This document shows positions 23,140-34,779 of a stretch of 64,000 bases of DNA, one piece after another. This stretch comes from Typhlomys cinereus. Lineage: Eukaryota > Chordata > Mammalia > Rodentia > Platacanthomyidae. The stretch covers positions 1,723,652 through 1,787,651 of the forward strand of contig JALPQD010000415.1 of the NCBI GenBank assembly GCA_023101885.1, in the 5' to 3' direction. A program made the translations under genes and the position numbers. The notes beneath the pieces were generated by a model. That model did no database searches. It was not told the origin of the DNA and saw only the letters and a program-made list of their open reading frames with translations. Each line of letters opens with the position of its first letter. Positions within the stretch are counted from its first letter, which is position 1.

Positions 23140-24045
23140 GTCCAAACAATGATTTAACAACAGGCTACCACATTTCTTCACTGCGTATTTCCATTAAATC
23201 AGGTTCTTGTCTAGACAGACTCTTGATGTGAACAGGTTACAAAAGGCAATTCACACAAAGGCGGATCAAGACAGTGGGTTATCTCACTAAACCCTTCAGT
23301 CTTATCGAGCTTCCTGAAGTAACTCATAGAAATTAGGAAATCATGTTAATACGGTTTCCTGAAAGCTTCCCTAATCTGATTAATCAATTCATAATAATTT
23401 TAATTTAAGGGGTTTTGCTCATTTAAAATATTTTTGCATTTTAATTTGCTGATGCTAAGATAAATAAAATGTGGAAACTAGGAAAAATCAAGTTGAGGTG
23501 TCCTGTTATACAAAGAAAGAGAATGCTAGGTTGATATTTAAAATATTTGTTTGTCTAATGACACTGTGTTTTTATAAATTACCAGTCCTGCTCTCGCTTG
23601 CTTTGTATGTTATAATTCATGGATTGTTGAATGTACAATTGAATGATACATAGATGTCAACTAGGAGTGCTAAACAAATTCCCCTACCTAGAATTGCCTG
23701 TCTACTTAAGAATGACACTAACTTTAGCATTTTCTCTCTGATTAGAGTCACTATGGATTTGCAGTCACCTCCATGCAATATGAATCAATAAAGAATAATT
23801 TTCCAGGCAGTAAATCAATTGTCAGTTCACAGACCCAAATACCCCTGTGCAAGATTTATTGAAAAAAATGAATGGCAATCTTGTTAGGAGATGCACACAT
23901 GCTTTATGGGGACACAATAGTGTAAACCTCCAGCTACTACATCACTCCAGGGAAGAATTGAACAGGAACAACACTTTTTGTTTCCAAGAAACACAAACTC
24001 AAGTGGATTCTCCAATGATAAGCAAAAAATTTAAAATATACAACA
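23140..24045. other. No gene or recognisable repeat
   Basis: AT-rich unique sequence. The ORFs at 23471-23653 and 23847-24083 have no signature. Confidence 0.5.
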
Positions 24046-24049
24046 CCTC

Positions 24050-24285
24050 AGGTTGGAGAGATGGAGAGATGGCTCAGGGTTAAGACTCTGTCTTGCAAAC
24101 AGAAGATCTTGAGTTCAAATCCCAAGTCCCATGTGGAAATGCCAAGCAGAACTGGCAGTGGCCTGCAAGTCTGCCCTGGTAGGTGGAGCCTGCGAAATCC
24201 TAGAGCAAAGCAAGAAGGAGGTAGGAGCAATCCAGGTTGATTCCAGAAGTCACTCTTGGTCCTCTACAATTTTTAGATGGGTATA
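24050..24285 (+). repeat. DIP-like/B2-superfamily SINE, sense, older copy
   Basis: gagagatggctcagggttaa head, gatcttgagttcaaatccc B box, then a body with ggcctgcaagtctgccctgg and gcaagaaggaggtaggagca. There is an internal 10-base duplication in the head (gatggagagatgg). No (CA)n tail remains. Confidence 0.78.
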
Positions 24286-24288
24286 TAT

Positions 24289-24289
24289 T

Positions 24290-24336
<47 letters not shown>

Positions 24337-24340
24337 TTTG
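24289..24340. repeat. (TTTA)n microsatellite
   Basis: About 13 TTTA units between two oppositely oriented SINEs. It is likely the complement of an A-rich SINE tail that expanded. Confidence 0.92.
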
Positions 24341-24520
24341 TGTGTGTGTGCACGCAGTGTGTATAAGAAAGAGAGAGAGATCACTATGGAGCCTGCGTGG
24401 TAGACAGAAGACAAATTTCAGAAGATGGTTTTCTCCTTCCACAATATGAGCTACAGGGACTGAGACTGAACTTAGGTTTGCATGTTATCCACTGAACCTT
24501 CTTACTGGGTTCTTGATTTT
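24341..24520 (-). repeat. B3/B2-like SINE, antisense, diverged
   Basis: gtgtgtgcacgcagtgtgta, then gtagacagaagacaaatttc, gttttctccttccacaatat and ctgaacttaggtttgcatg, then a degenerate ccactgaaccttcttactgg. This is the complement order of a rodent B3 SINE. Confidence 0.6.
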
Positions 24521-24524
24521 GAAT

Positions 24525-26670
24525 CTCAAACTTTGAGTTTAAAGAAAAGTTTTTGAAATTAATTATAAAACTTCAATAGCCTATAATGTAAATTATAATA
24601 GAATTGGCATGAACAAGATAGTACACAGAAACTGCAACTTCCCAACCACAAGGTCTTGTCTACCAGTGTGTGGAGATGGTACTGCTAGTCACAGGAGAGG
24701 CAGGGGCTACTGACATCTACCGAGTAAAACAACGTTCAACACACAGAATAGTTTCTTGACAGCAAACCTGTCACAAAGTTAAAAACAGTGACCTAGAATG
24801 ATACAGAAATGGTATTTATAGAGGCCCATGGGGTAAGTCAAAAATATCCCAGAAATTTCAATGCTCCACTGACGGTACAAATGTATATCATTTTTGCAAG
24901 ACTTAAGCTTCAAGGAATGAAATAGAGTACTCATGTTCACTATTTATCCCTAACTTTTCTCTCTCAGCATGACATCAGAGATCTTGCTGGAATTCTTCTT
25001 GAGAAATCATCAAGTCTAAGAAAATGCAAAAAAAAAAAAAAAAAGATTCAAGCTTCCGTGGAACACTTATGTGCATTTTATGCAGAGGAAGTAAAAGGTA
25101 TGCTTTATTCTGTTATGAATAAAAAACTTGTCATAAATTTAGATGGTGCTCATTTCTTTATACTTAATAAAGTCAGTGTAAAGGCACCTGAAAAGAAACT
25201 AGAGAGAAAATGTACCCATTAAAATATTTACCCTTCAAGTAACCTGAAATGGGAAGAAATATAGGCTTAATTATCTCTTCACATTTTTAGCTACTTCATG
25301 GACCTGCAGTTCTGGTAGTCTTGAATACCACTGAAGGAACTCAATGCTAAATTTAAATCTAGTGCTTTAAAAACACCTTTCTTTTGGGCTGTAAGCCATA
25401 ATTCAGTCTTCTACATCACAATGATCTTTAGTTCATTAATATGATATAAAATGTTTTAAAAAGATGGCCATGATTTACAATAATTGTGATTCTCAGAAGC
25501 TAATAGACAGAAGCAGTTGACTTTTCCTTCAAATTTCCTCATTCTACACCAGTTAAAATACCATCTGGATCAGCAAAACAGCCTTTAGAGTTAGACTATT
25601 GGCAACAATCATCACTTTTTGAAAAGCTCTAAAATTATGGCAATAGTTACTGGCTTAATGTGTTACTCTTCTTAGGGAATACACTTTATATTTCGACAGG
25701 AATCTACTAAGAGTATGATTTAATAGAATTCTCATGATGATATTTCCAAAAACCCAAACCTGGAAAATATGTATATCTAGGGATAAGGAGGAGATAAGAG
25801 GTGGAGGACTCATGAACTTTGGAATTTCTCACTACAGTAGTTCTTGTGAACTATAACAATGTATGACAAACTATGTGGTTTAAATGGAAATTTCTTCAGT
25901 TGTGTTAACAAAACAAGTGAGCTTTGGCATTTTTTGTTTGTAGAAGGATTTAACTCCCAATTACCACCTCTGATATGTCCCCTTCTACAGATGTGACACT
26001 TCTTATGTGTTTCTCTTTGCCTTGTCTTAGACTATCAGACATTGGATGAAGAGTACACCCAAAATCTGAGAAAGTTTCATCCTCTAGATCTATAATTAAT
26101 TGCAGCTATAAAGACCATAGTTTCACATTAAATCACACAGTGAAGTTCTGAGTAAATGTATGTTTCCAGAGAGCACATTATTTCGGCACACTATACTAGT
26201 CATATTTGTAGTTAGCTATGAGTTTATTTAAATAAAGTTCTTATTCCTATATGGCACTATGTCTGACCCATTATCCTGCCAAAAAACACCACCAGCAGTT
26301 ATGGCTGGCAATGTAAAAACAACCCACTTGAAGTGGAGTAAAGTAGGAAATGCCACAGTGAACCTTTTGAAAAGCCAGTGAAGTGTATTAAGTAGGGACT
26401 TAACTTCTCAATGTTTGTGTCAACAGAAGCATAAAATGAATACTCAGGACATAAACTATTCAGGGTTTGATCCTATCTCTTCTACTTGATAACAATCATA
26501 ACATTCTGAACTCAGAGAAATCATCAAGTTTCTCTTTAGCTTAAGCTCCTTACACGGAAAACCAGATTAATGTAGATTTTAAAAATAAGATTAAAAACGC
26601 AATGTCTAGCTCTAATAGCTAGAGAAATGACAAGTTTTCCTTGCTCACCAGAATAGAACTTACTTTTTCT
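24525..26670. other. No gene or recognisable repeat
   Basis: About 2.1 kb of AT-rich unique sequence. An 18-base A-run at 25028-25045 has no retrocopy signature upstream that I recognise. Confidence 0.5.
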
Positions 26671-26679
26671 TTCATTTGT

Positions 26680-27095
26680 GTATGTGGCGTGTGTGTGTGT
26701 GTGTGTGTGTGGTGTGCATGTGTATGTGCATGTGTATGTGCATGTATGTATGTGTTAACATGTGGATAGGCACATGTGGGTGGAATATGTACACATGGGC
26801 CCTTGAGTTTGTGTGTCTGTGGAGACCAAAGGTGATATCAGAAACCATTCTCAATCACTCTTCCTCCTTATTGTTGTAAACCTGTTATCTAATTAAACAT
26901 AAACTGAGAACACATCATTAGGGCTAGTTTGGCTGGCCAGCTTGCTCTGGTAATTCCCAGACTCTGCCTTCCAGGGCTAGAATTAAAACAGACCAGCACA
27001 AGCTGCTTGGCGTTTTTGGTTTGGCTCTAGGGATCCAAACTCTGGTCCCTTTGCTCGTCAGGCAAGGACATTAACCACAAACCGTCTCCCCAGAT
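26680..27095 (-). repeat. B4-like SINE, antisense, with (TG)n
   Basis: (TG)n and gtatgtgcatg repeats (26689-26760) are followed by tggagaccaaaggtgatatc, ggctagtttggctggccagc, tgccttccagggctagaat, and ggatccaaactctggtccc with tctccccag at the end. This is the order of an antisense B4. A middle insertion or divergent spacer lies at 26870-26920. Confidence 0.7.
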
Positions 27096-27199
27096 CAAAC
27101 CTTACTTTTCCTTTCACCTTCAATAACTTTGGTGAGAACAGGTATTCTCATGCTGCCATCGACTTCATTTCCCAAATCCCTTGAAATTTCAGATTCCCT

Positions 27200-27385
27200 T
27201 GCTGGACAGAAATCATGGCATTCTGACCTTCTAGCTCTGGAAGGTGAAGCCCGGGAAACCCCAAAGCAAAGCAATGAAAAGGTAGAGCATTCCAAGATGA
27301 TTCTCAATATCATCCTCTTTTATACACATACATACACTAAAATAAATAAATAAACAAACAAACAAACAAATAAATAAATAAATAA
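27200..27385 (+). repeat. DIP-like SINE 3' part, sense, with A-rich tail
   Basis: ttgctggacagaaatcatgg, agctctggaaggtgaagccc, aaagcaaagcaatgaaaagg and attccaagatgattctcaat parallel the body of the copies at 16948, 24050 and 28840. The head is degraded. The tail is an (AAATA/AAACA)n run to 27385. Confidence 0.65.
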
Positions 27386-27389
27386 CAAT

Positions 27390-28835
27390 TGTTACGTCTT
27401 CTTCATGAATTCTTATTTTCATTATGGTCTTAAGCTATGTTTATCTCAAGCTGGGACTTAAAGCTTCTGACTAAGATCTGAAAATACACAAAATATTGGA
27501 TAAACACAGTAATATCAAAGACTATCTTTCCTAATATTGGCCTTCTAATAGGAACAAGTGATTTATCATATAAAAGAAGCCTTATTCCATTTTTTTAAAA
27601 TTCCACTTTCTGATGAACATTTCATTGCATTTCTGTAACCATTATTTACTGACCTGATTCTTTAGCTCTAAGACAATAGAAAATAAATCCAATTGTGCAG
27701 CTAGTCAATTGTGTTTTATTTAAATAAATACATCCATTGTGCCTCTCTCAATGCATAAGATCATTCTATGGCAGTATTCAAAGGCAAATTATAAATTACA
27801 ATCAGTCCACAGAATATAACTATCTATCTCACTGCTGTCAGATATTGCCCAAGGAATTTCTCATTCCATGAGATAATTATATTGCAAGCTAATAAGCAAT
27901 CAACTCTCTTTTACTCTTTTGACTTTGCAGGGTATGATTTGAAAACCTTAATTAGTCACTCCCAATTTGTGTAGGAAAAAGGAAAGAGATGCAGGCAGAC
28001 TTGTGCAAATTTCATGAGGGCTTTCTTGATCTACCTTTATTGAGTATAAAAATCATAAAATTGAAGTAAGGAGCAATTTTCCTTCTGCAAAAAAAGGTTT
28101 AAAACCAGTTTTAACATTTAGATTTAGTGATAGGAGGTGTAAACTTCCTCCCACAACCTCTAGACCATAGTTTGAGGTTTTGGAATCTTCCGGAAATGCT
28201 TAAAGCCTGGGGCACATTGAAAATGTTAACATGAAACTATTGATGAATGGTCAAATGTCAGGAGTCAGGGGAGTCTGATAGGCCTCTGGCCCAGCCCCAG
28301 TATGACACGTATTTAGAATGAGTGAGAGAGAAATACCGATCACCTTGGACAGTAACTTCCGGGCTGAGCTATAATTGCCAAGTGACCAGATGTCAATACA
28401 TTCATCTCTCTGAAATAGCTATAGGAATTCTTTGGGGTCTGGAATGCTGAGATACTTACTTATCTTGCTGATGGCAAAATACATGACTTTACCAATCTCT
28501 TGATAATTAGGTCCAGGGAAACTAACTCTCTTAAAGAGGCAGCAATTGATACGTTACCAATACGATTACAAAAAGTTCATGTTTATATGTCTGTTTTCTT
28601 ATCCATCTTTAGCCATAGGTAAATCTTATTTCTTTTACAAATAAATACAAATATTTCTTTTACAAATAAAACAGCTGCATTTAAAACTTTTTTAAGATAA
28701 AAGTCTGGAAAATCTATTGGATTCTGATGTGTCAAAGTTTACTTTCTTAAATTAATTAAATTTTCAAAACCTCGCATGGAAACTAAGTTTTCATTATAGA
28801 GACATTCAGAGAAACAAATAAGGAAATAATAAGAA
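27390..28835. other. Unique segment, possible conserved block at 28150-28560
   Basis: There are no coding frames or repeats. 28150-28560 is less AT-rich than its surroundings and free of repeats or slippage tracts, which fits a conserved non-coding element; this is inference only. Confidence 0.3.
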
Positions 28836-28839
28836 AAAC

Positions 28840-29110
28840 TGGAGCTGGAAAGATATCTCAGCCTTTGTATCAGAAGCAAAAGAATGTGAGTATGGATCCC
28901 ATATCCAGAAATGGCAGTAACCTGAACTTCTGGTCCTGAAAGTCAGAGCCTTTAAAACCCCAAAGCAAAGCAATAAGAAGTTAGACCAATCCAGGGTGAT
29001 TCCTGAAGTTAACCTTGGGCTTCCACAAGCACATGCAGTGCCCTCTTCTACACACAAATAACACACAACCACACACACACAACCACGCCTACACACACAC
29101 ATAAAATCCC
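28840..29110 (+). repeat. DIP-like SINE, sense, older copy with degenerate (CA)n tail
   Basis: gagctggaaagatatctcag head, gagtatggatcccatatcc B-box remnant, agcaaagcaataagaagtta, gggtgattcctgaagttaac, ccttgggcttccacaagcac, then an acacac-rich tail to 29103. Confidence 0.78.
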
Positions 29111-29288
29111 TTTTTTAGTCAATTTTAGCCACCAGAGGTACTCGAGATTAAAATTCTATGTGTTGTATATGTCCGTCTGACTGGCCATCATGACGCTTAA
29201 CCCTTTATGGCATGGCTTTTCTCAGATTCAGGACAGCATTTCTTTTTTTTTTTTTAACATTTTTTATTATCTCCACTCATACAAACTT

Positions 29289-31192
29289 TTTTTTTGAAAT
29301 TCTTTTTTTTTTATTAAAAATTTAATTATACATTTTAAAATTTTTTACCAGTTCCCTCCCTCCCCCCTCCTCCCCCTGAACCCCCTCCTCCCCCTTCCCT
29401 TCCCCCAGTGCCTCCCCCCCAATTCCCAGAGAGTCCTTTATTGTGTACGCCTAACTCTCCACTGGGTCCTCCTCTCCGATGACATATAAGGACCCAGTGG
29501 CATTTCCATAAGCCCTTTCTCTTGTTCCCCTTAAGCATAAGATCACTACTATGGCTGTCAATCACTTGCCTCCAGGGGTCTCGGTGCCCTTAACAGATGC
29601 TAGACTTTATGAGGGCAACAGTGCGCTGGACATTGCGCAGGGCATGCAAAGTCCCATTATGATTGCTTTGGCCCCAACTATTGTTGAGAATCTTGCAAAT
29701 CGTTGCTCCTCCCATCCTTTTGCTCTTACAATCTTACCGCTCCCTCTTCCGCAAATGTCCCTGAGCTCCAGGATGGGGAGAGATTAGGCTGGCCTAGTTC
29801 TATGTGATTGATATAGAGTCTCTGAAGTTCTGGATTGTGGTTTGTTGATTTTCTTTTGCAGTTTTGCTGCTCCTGCAATGTCCTTCACTCCATTGTGCTG
29901 GGCACTGTATGTCACCCCCTGGCCAGAGACAAAAAGCTGTTAAACTGGAGTCTTGTTGTAATAGCACATTCAAGGGTAGATGTAATAAGAGTAGGAAACC
30001 TCACTGAGGGAGGGGTCCATCACCCATTTGCAAAATGATTACTTTTTATCTGCTAGACTATATGCCCTCCCCTTCTGGTGAGATCAGGAAAGAACGTCTG
30101 TGAACTTAACCAGGTTTCTCATTACTTACTTGCAGACCTTGATGGAGGCCTATTTTCTCTGCTGTAACATGGTTCCCTCTCTCCTTGTTTCTGGTGTGGC
30201 CCTCCTAACCCATCTCTCTTGTTCATAATCCTTGCAATTACTGTGTTACATAGGTTTACTTTTGAGTGTCTCAATGTGGGCTGGGTGAGTTTGGTACTAG
30301 GAGCCACCTATTAGGGAGTACATACGGCGCTTAATTTTCTGGGTTTGGGATACTTCACTTAATATAATTCTTTCTAATGACATCCATTTCCCAGCAAATT
30401 CCAGTAATTCATCATTTTTCATGGCTGAGTAGTACTGCATTGTATAGATGTACCACAGTTTCCTTATCCACTCGTCAACTGTTGGACATTTAGGTTGATT
30501 CCATGACTTTGCTATTGTAAACAGTGCTGCTATGAACATGGTCGAGCTTGTGCTATCGAGGCGAACCTCTGCTGCATGGGGGGTTATTCCCAAAAGTGGG
30601 ATAGCAGGGTCATATGGCATTTCAATCTTTAATTTCTTTAAGAATCTCCAGACGGCTCGCCAGAGTGGCTGTATGAGCCTGCATTCCCACCAACAATGTA
30701 GGAGAGTTCCCCTCTCTCCACATCCTCTCCAGCATTTGTCGTTGTTTGTATTGTGGATTTTTGCCATCCTGACAGGGGTGAGATGATATCTCAGGGAAGT
30801 TTTGATTTGCATTTCCCTGATGGCGAAGGAAGTGGAGCATTTTTTAAGATATTTGTTGGACATTTTAATTTCATCCCTGGTAAAGTTTCTTTTAAGTTCC
30901 AGGGCCCATTTTTTAATTGGGCCAGTGTTTTCCTTGGAGTTTTGTTTTCTAAGTTCTTTGTGCACTCTGGACAGTAGAGCTCTGTCAGATATGTGGTTAG
31001 TGAAGATTTTCTCCCATTCTGTGGGTTGCCTTTGAGCTCGTGTGACAATCTCTTTATCTGAATAGAAGCTCTTTAATTTCACAAGATCCCAACTGTTGAG
31101 AGTTGGTAGCAGTGACTGTGCCATTGGATGTCTGTTTAGGAACTGTTGGCCTAGCCCAATCAGCTCGAGGGAGTTCCCTATCCTTTCAACTA
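29289..31192 (-). mobile_element. Inner (nested) young L1, 5'-truncated in ORF2
   Basis: Flanked by a perfect 15-bp duplication, cactcatacaaactt, at 29274-29288 and 31193-31207. Because that sequence belongs to the outer L1 tail, this element is younger. Left to right it has a poly(T)/T-rich tail, a pyrimidine tract (29351-29420), the 3' UTR to about 30296, and then an open ORF2 fragment. The 3' UTR is closely similar to that of the outer copy, which implies the same or sister subfamilies. Confidence 0.95.
30297..31192 (-). pseudogene. L1 ORF2 C-terminal fragment, uninterrupted
   Basis: About 298 codons remain open and end MYSLIGGS-stop. The fragment covers the ORF2p C-terminal region: an IGLGQQFLNRHPMAQSLL segment, EWEKIFTNHISDRALLSRVH, EMQIKTSLRYHLTPVRMAKI, then the cysteine-rich motif CWRGCGERGTLLHCWWEC (C-x3-C-x7-H-x4-C), then MPYDPAIPLLGI, KSWNQPKCPTVDEWIRKLWY and YYSAMKNDE. 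Endonuclease and reverse-transcriptase domains are absent because of 5' truncation, so no active enzyme can be made. The apparent ATG at 31197-31199 lies in the target-site duplication, not in L1. The lack of stops shows youth, not function. Confidence 0.93.
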
Positions 31193-32124
31193 CACTCATA
31201 CAAACTTAATAGGTACACCGGTTCCCTCCCTCCCTCCTCCTCCCCCCACCCCTCTGCTCACCCTTCCCTCACCCCTCCCTCCCCACCCCACAGTGCCTCC
31301 CCTCCCCCAATCCCCGGAGAATCCTTTAATGTGCATGCCAAACTCTCCTCTGGGTCCTCCTCTCCGATGACGTACAAGGACCCAGCGGCATTTCCCTGAA
31401 CCCTTTCCTTTGTTCCCCTTAAGCATAGGAACACTATTTTGGCTGTCAATCCCTTGCCTCCAAGGATCTTGGTGCCTTTGCTAGACTTTGTGGGGTCAAT
31501 AGTGTGTTGGACATTGCCAAGGGCATGCAATATCCAATTATGATTGCTTCGGCGCTAACTTGTGTGGAGTATCTTGCATATCATTGCTCCTCCCATCCTT
31601 GTGCTCTTACACTCTTACCTCTCCCTCTTCTGCAAATTTCTCTGAGCTTCAGGATGGGGAGAGATTAGGCTGGCCTAGTTCTAGGTGGTTGATATAGAGT
31701 CTCTGAAGTTCTGGATTATGGTTTGTTGATTTTCTTTTGCGGTTTTGCTGCTCCTGCAATGCCCTTCACTCCATCCTGTTGGGTATTGGAAGTCACCCCC
31801 TGGCCAGAGATAAAAACCTGTTAAACTAGAATCTTGTTATAAGAGTATATTCAAAGGTAGATGTAACAAAAGTAGGAAACCACAGTGAGGGAGGGGTCAA
31901 TCACCCATTTGCAAAATGGTTACTTATTATCTGCCAGACTATATGCCCTCCCCTTCTGGTGAGATCACACCCCATCAGTTGTAAATGATCAGGGAACGAA
32001 AAGTCTGTGAACTTAACTAGATGTCTCATTGCTTACTTGCAGTCCTTGATGGAGGCCTATTTTCTCTGCTGTAACATGGTCCCCTCTCTCCTTGTTTCTG
32101 GTGTGGCCCCAGGACAGCATTTCT

Positions 32125-32400
32125 AACAATATTTTATCTACCTATTCATTCTAAAGTCGGCCTCAAGAAATTCTCCTGCAGTGACAAACACTGAATCTAC
32201 TCTTAACATTTCTTCACCTCCATTATCATGTGAAACTTCCTGAGTATTTATAATGGCTAATTATATAAGCCCATTTTATCAAACATTAATAAAGCCATAT
32301 GAATAAGATGCAAAATTCCTCATGTTTAAGAATATCAAATAAAAATAATTTAAATCCCTTGTATGAGTGGAGCGTGTGCTGCACACTCACAGGCTCTTGT
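32125..32400. other. No gene or recognisable repeat
   Basis: Short unique AT-rich spacer between the nested L1 and the ORR1-like fragment. Confidence 0.5.
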
Positions 32401-32419
32401 GTTTGCAGTCTTTGCCTGG

Positions 32420-32537
32420 GACTGATGTTTGGGAAGGTTGTGGCATCTTTAGGAGTTGAACCTTGCTAGAGGAAGGCACAGCACAGGAAGCTGACCTCGA
32501 GAATGAATCTTGCTTCCTTGTTTTCTTGTTCTCTAAA
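32420..32537 (+). mobile_element. ORR1/MaLR LTR fragment
   Basis: tgggaaggttgtggcatctt, then taggagttgaaccttgctag and aggaaggcacagcac match the internal portion of ORR1-class LTRs (compare the gggaggttgtgg...tttaggaggtgg motif of that class). Only about 120 bp remains, cut off by the L1 that starts at about 32538. Confidence 0.6.
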
Positions 32538-34770
32538 GAAAGAAAGACCTCCTGTGCTCTTGGATCAGTAGAATTAATGTCATAAAAATGACCATCCTAC
32601 CAAAAGCAATGTACAGATTCAATGCTATACCGGTCAAAATTCTAAGGCAATTCTTTACAGAAATCGACAAAACAGAATTCATATGAAAGCAAAAAAGGCC
32701 CAGAAAAAAAAAAAAATCCTGAGGAATAAAAACTCTGCTTAAATTATCATCATGTCAGACCTTAATCTATACTACCATACTACAAATCCATAGTAATGAA
32801 GACAGCACAATACTGGCTACAAAACAAGACATATAGATCAATTGATAAGTGTCAAAGACCCAATCAATGACATAAGCCCATATACTTAAAGTTATCTGAG
32901 TTTAGACCACAGACTGTAAAAATCATAGAAAAAAGGTAGGGAATTCCCTCGAGCTGATTGGACTTAGCCAATATTTTCTAAATGAGACCTCAATAGCACA
33001 AGAAATAAAACCAAAAAAAAAAAAAAAGAAATAAAACCAATACTCAACAATGGGATCTCATGAAATTAAAGAGCTTCTGTTCAACTAAAGATATAACTAA
33101 CCAAGAAAAAACAACACAGAGAATGGGAGAAAATCTTCACTACCACACATCTGATAGAGGACTAATATCCAGAGTGTACGAAGAACTCAAAAGATTAAAC
33201 ACCAAGGAGATAAACAGCCCAATTATAAAATGGGCCATAGAACTCAAAAGAAATTTTTCTCAGGATGAAATTGAAGTGTCCAACAAATAACCTTAAAAAA
33301 TGTTCCCTAGCCACCAGGGAAACGCAAATCAAAACTACCATGATATGTCATCTCATCCCAGTCAAAATAGCAAAGACTCCAAAATACATACAACAACAAA
33401 TGCTAGAGAGAAAAGGACCCTTGTACATTGCTGGTGGGAATGCAAACTTGTAGAACCTTTCAGTAGATCAATATGACATTCTTAAAAAAGTTAAAAACTG
33501 AAATTCCACATGACCCTGTTATGCCACTGCTAGGAATATTCCTAAGAAAATGTTTCATCTAACTATAGCAGTGACACATGTACATCCATTTTCATTGCAG
33601 CACTATTCACAATAGCAAAGTCATGGCATCAACTTAGATGTCTCACAGTTGACAAATGGATAATGAAAATGTGACACATATTCATGGTGGAATACTACTC
33701 AGATGTCAGAAAAATGAATTAATGAAATTTTTTGGCAAATGGATACCAGTGGAAGAATTTATACTGAGCAAAGTATCCCAAGGAAGCCAGATGTCACATG
33801 TTCTCCCTTATGAGGGGAAACTCGGGAAAATCTCTATAATACTCATTAAAACTGCAAAGGATTATAACTAGGAGGGTAGGGGAAAGAGGACCTCAAAAGA
33901 ATGGAGAAAAAGGAGCATAGTTAAATAGATAAATAAGGCAAGTATCAAGTAATAGGACGTCTGATCCTGTCCACTGTCAGCTTCTTTCCTGTTCACTAGT
34001 ATTTGGACTGATTTGAAGTGCTGAGTGTGTACCCTGTTAGGAAGCTAGTTGGTTACCTAGAGGCTGACCCCACTTACTATTACGTCCTATTCCTGTTCGC
34101 CTCTTTCCTTTAAGTCTTTTCTCATATAAAGACCCTTTAAAGAAAAAACAGTCTTCTAGCCTTGAATTGGAGAAGATCTCAACACCCAGACAGTCTTGCT
34201 CAGTGCAAGAACAGCAAACTAGACAATGGCCAATCAGAATGCAGAATACCGGCGACCCTACAATGTTCACTTAGAACCAGGCCAGGCAAATCTCTCCCCT
34301 TTCCTAAGGCTCAGGGAATTTAGCGGGAGAGACGGCTATGAGACTGTAAGAGACTAAAAATGGGTGGTCCACCACAGGACAAGGCACTCCATCCAAAGCA
34401 CCGCTGCTGCAGCCAGGAACTCACTGCAGACCTCCACAATGGCTGACTTATCAACATGCCCCCACAGACTAGCATGGATCTAAGGAGAAATAGTTTTACA
34501 CAGCAGCATCCTTAGGGGTGAGGGGTAAGACAGGGTTAGGGAAGCATCCACATAAGTTGTTGACCCCATGGTAAGGTCTCCTGGTCAGCCACAGCGGCCT
34601 GAACCCCCCAATAGGGCAGAGGAATCCATATAACCTGATGGTCAGACGGTGGGAGGGAGCAGGCGGATCCATGAAAGGAGGGAAGGGTGGGCGGGAAGAA
34701 AGAGAGCTGGGAGGGTAGTTAAGGATATTCATTCACTGAGTCGTAAAAATACTTTTTAAAAAAACCTTTT
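32538..34770 (+). mobile_element. Older 5'-truncated L1, sense, with broken ORF2 and full 3' UTR
   Basis: Starts in late ORF2 (atgaccatcctaccaaaagc; ttcaatgctataccggtcaa) and continues through LKSFCSTKDITNQEKTTQRM (33060 on) and KCPTNNLKKCSLATRETQIK (33265 on, a different frame) to GKWIPVEEFILSKVSQ (third frame, 33656-33871). At least two frame changes and several stops show age. The 3' UTR (about 33870-34770) contains gaaccccccaatagggcaga and a purine-rich part, and ends A-rich. This 3' UTR resembles that of the 49740-50165 copy rather than the young type. Confidence 0.88.
33001..33040. repeat. Duplicated agaaataaaaccaa flanking an A-run inside the L1
   Basis: The 14-base word occurs at 33001-33014 and 33027-33040, separated only by A. 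It is either a 26-base tandem duplication or a pure poly(A) insertion with its own target-site duplication. Confidence 0.8.
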
Positions 34771-34779
34771 TCAGAAGCA

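Larger units (their letters stand above)
29244..32109 (-). mobile_element. Outer L1 3' UTR insertion, split by a younger L1
   Basis: Flanked by a perfect 15-bp duplication, caggacagcatttct, at 29229-29243 and 32110-32124 (the first C may be part of the element). The outer element consists of its T-rich tail (29244-29288) and about 900 bp of antisense L1 3' UTR (31208-32109: pyrimidine tract 31221-31315, tctgggtcctcctctccgat, and on to gtttctggtgtggcc). It is truncated within the 3' UTR and so never carried an ORF. The nested L1 at 29289-31192 separates the two halves. Confidence 0.93.

Noticed and set aside
30532..31399. Plus-strand ORFs across the nested L1
   Set aside because: They are antisense shadows of the L1 ORF2 fragment and its 3' UTR.
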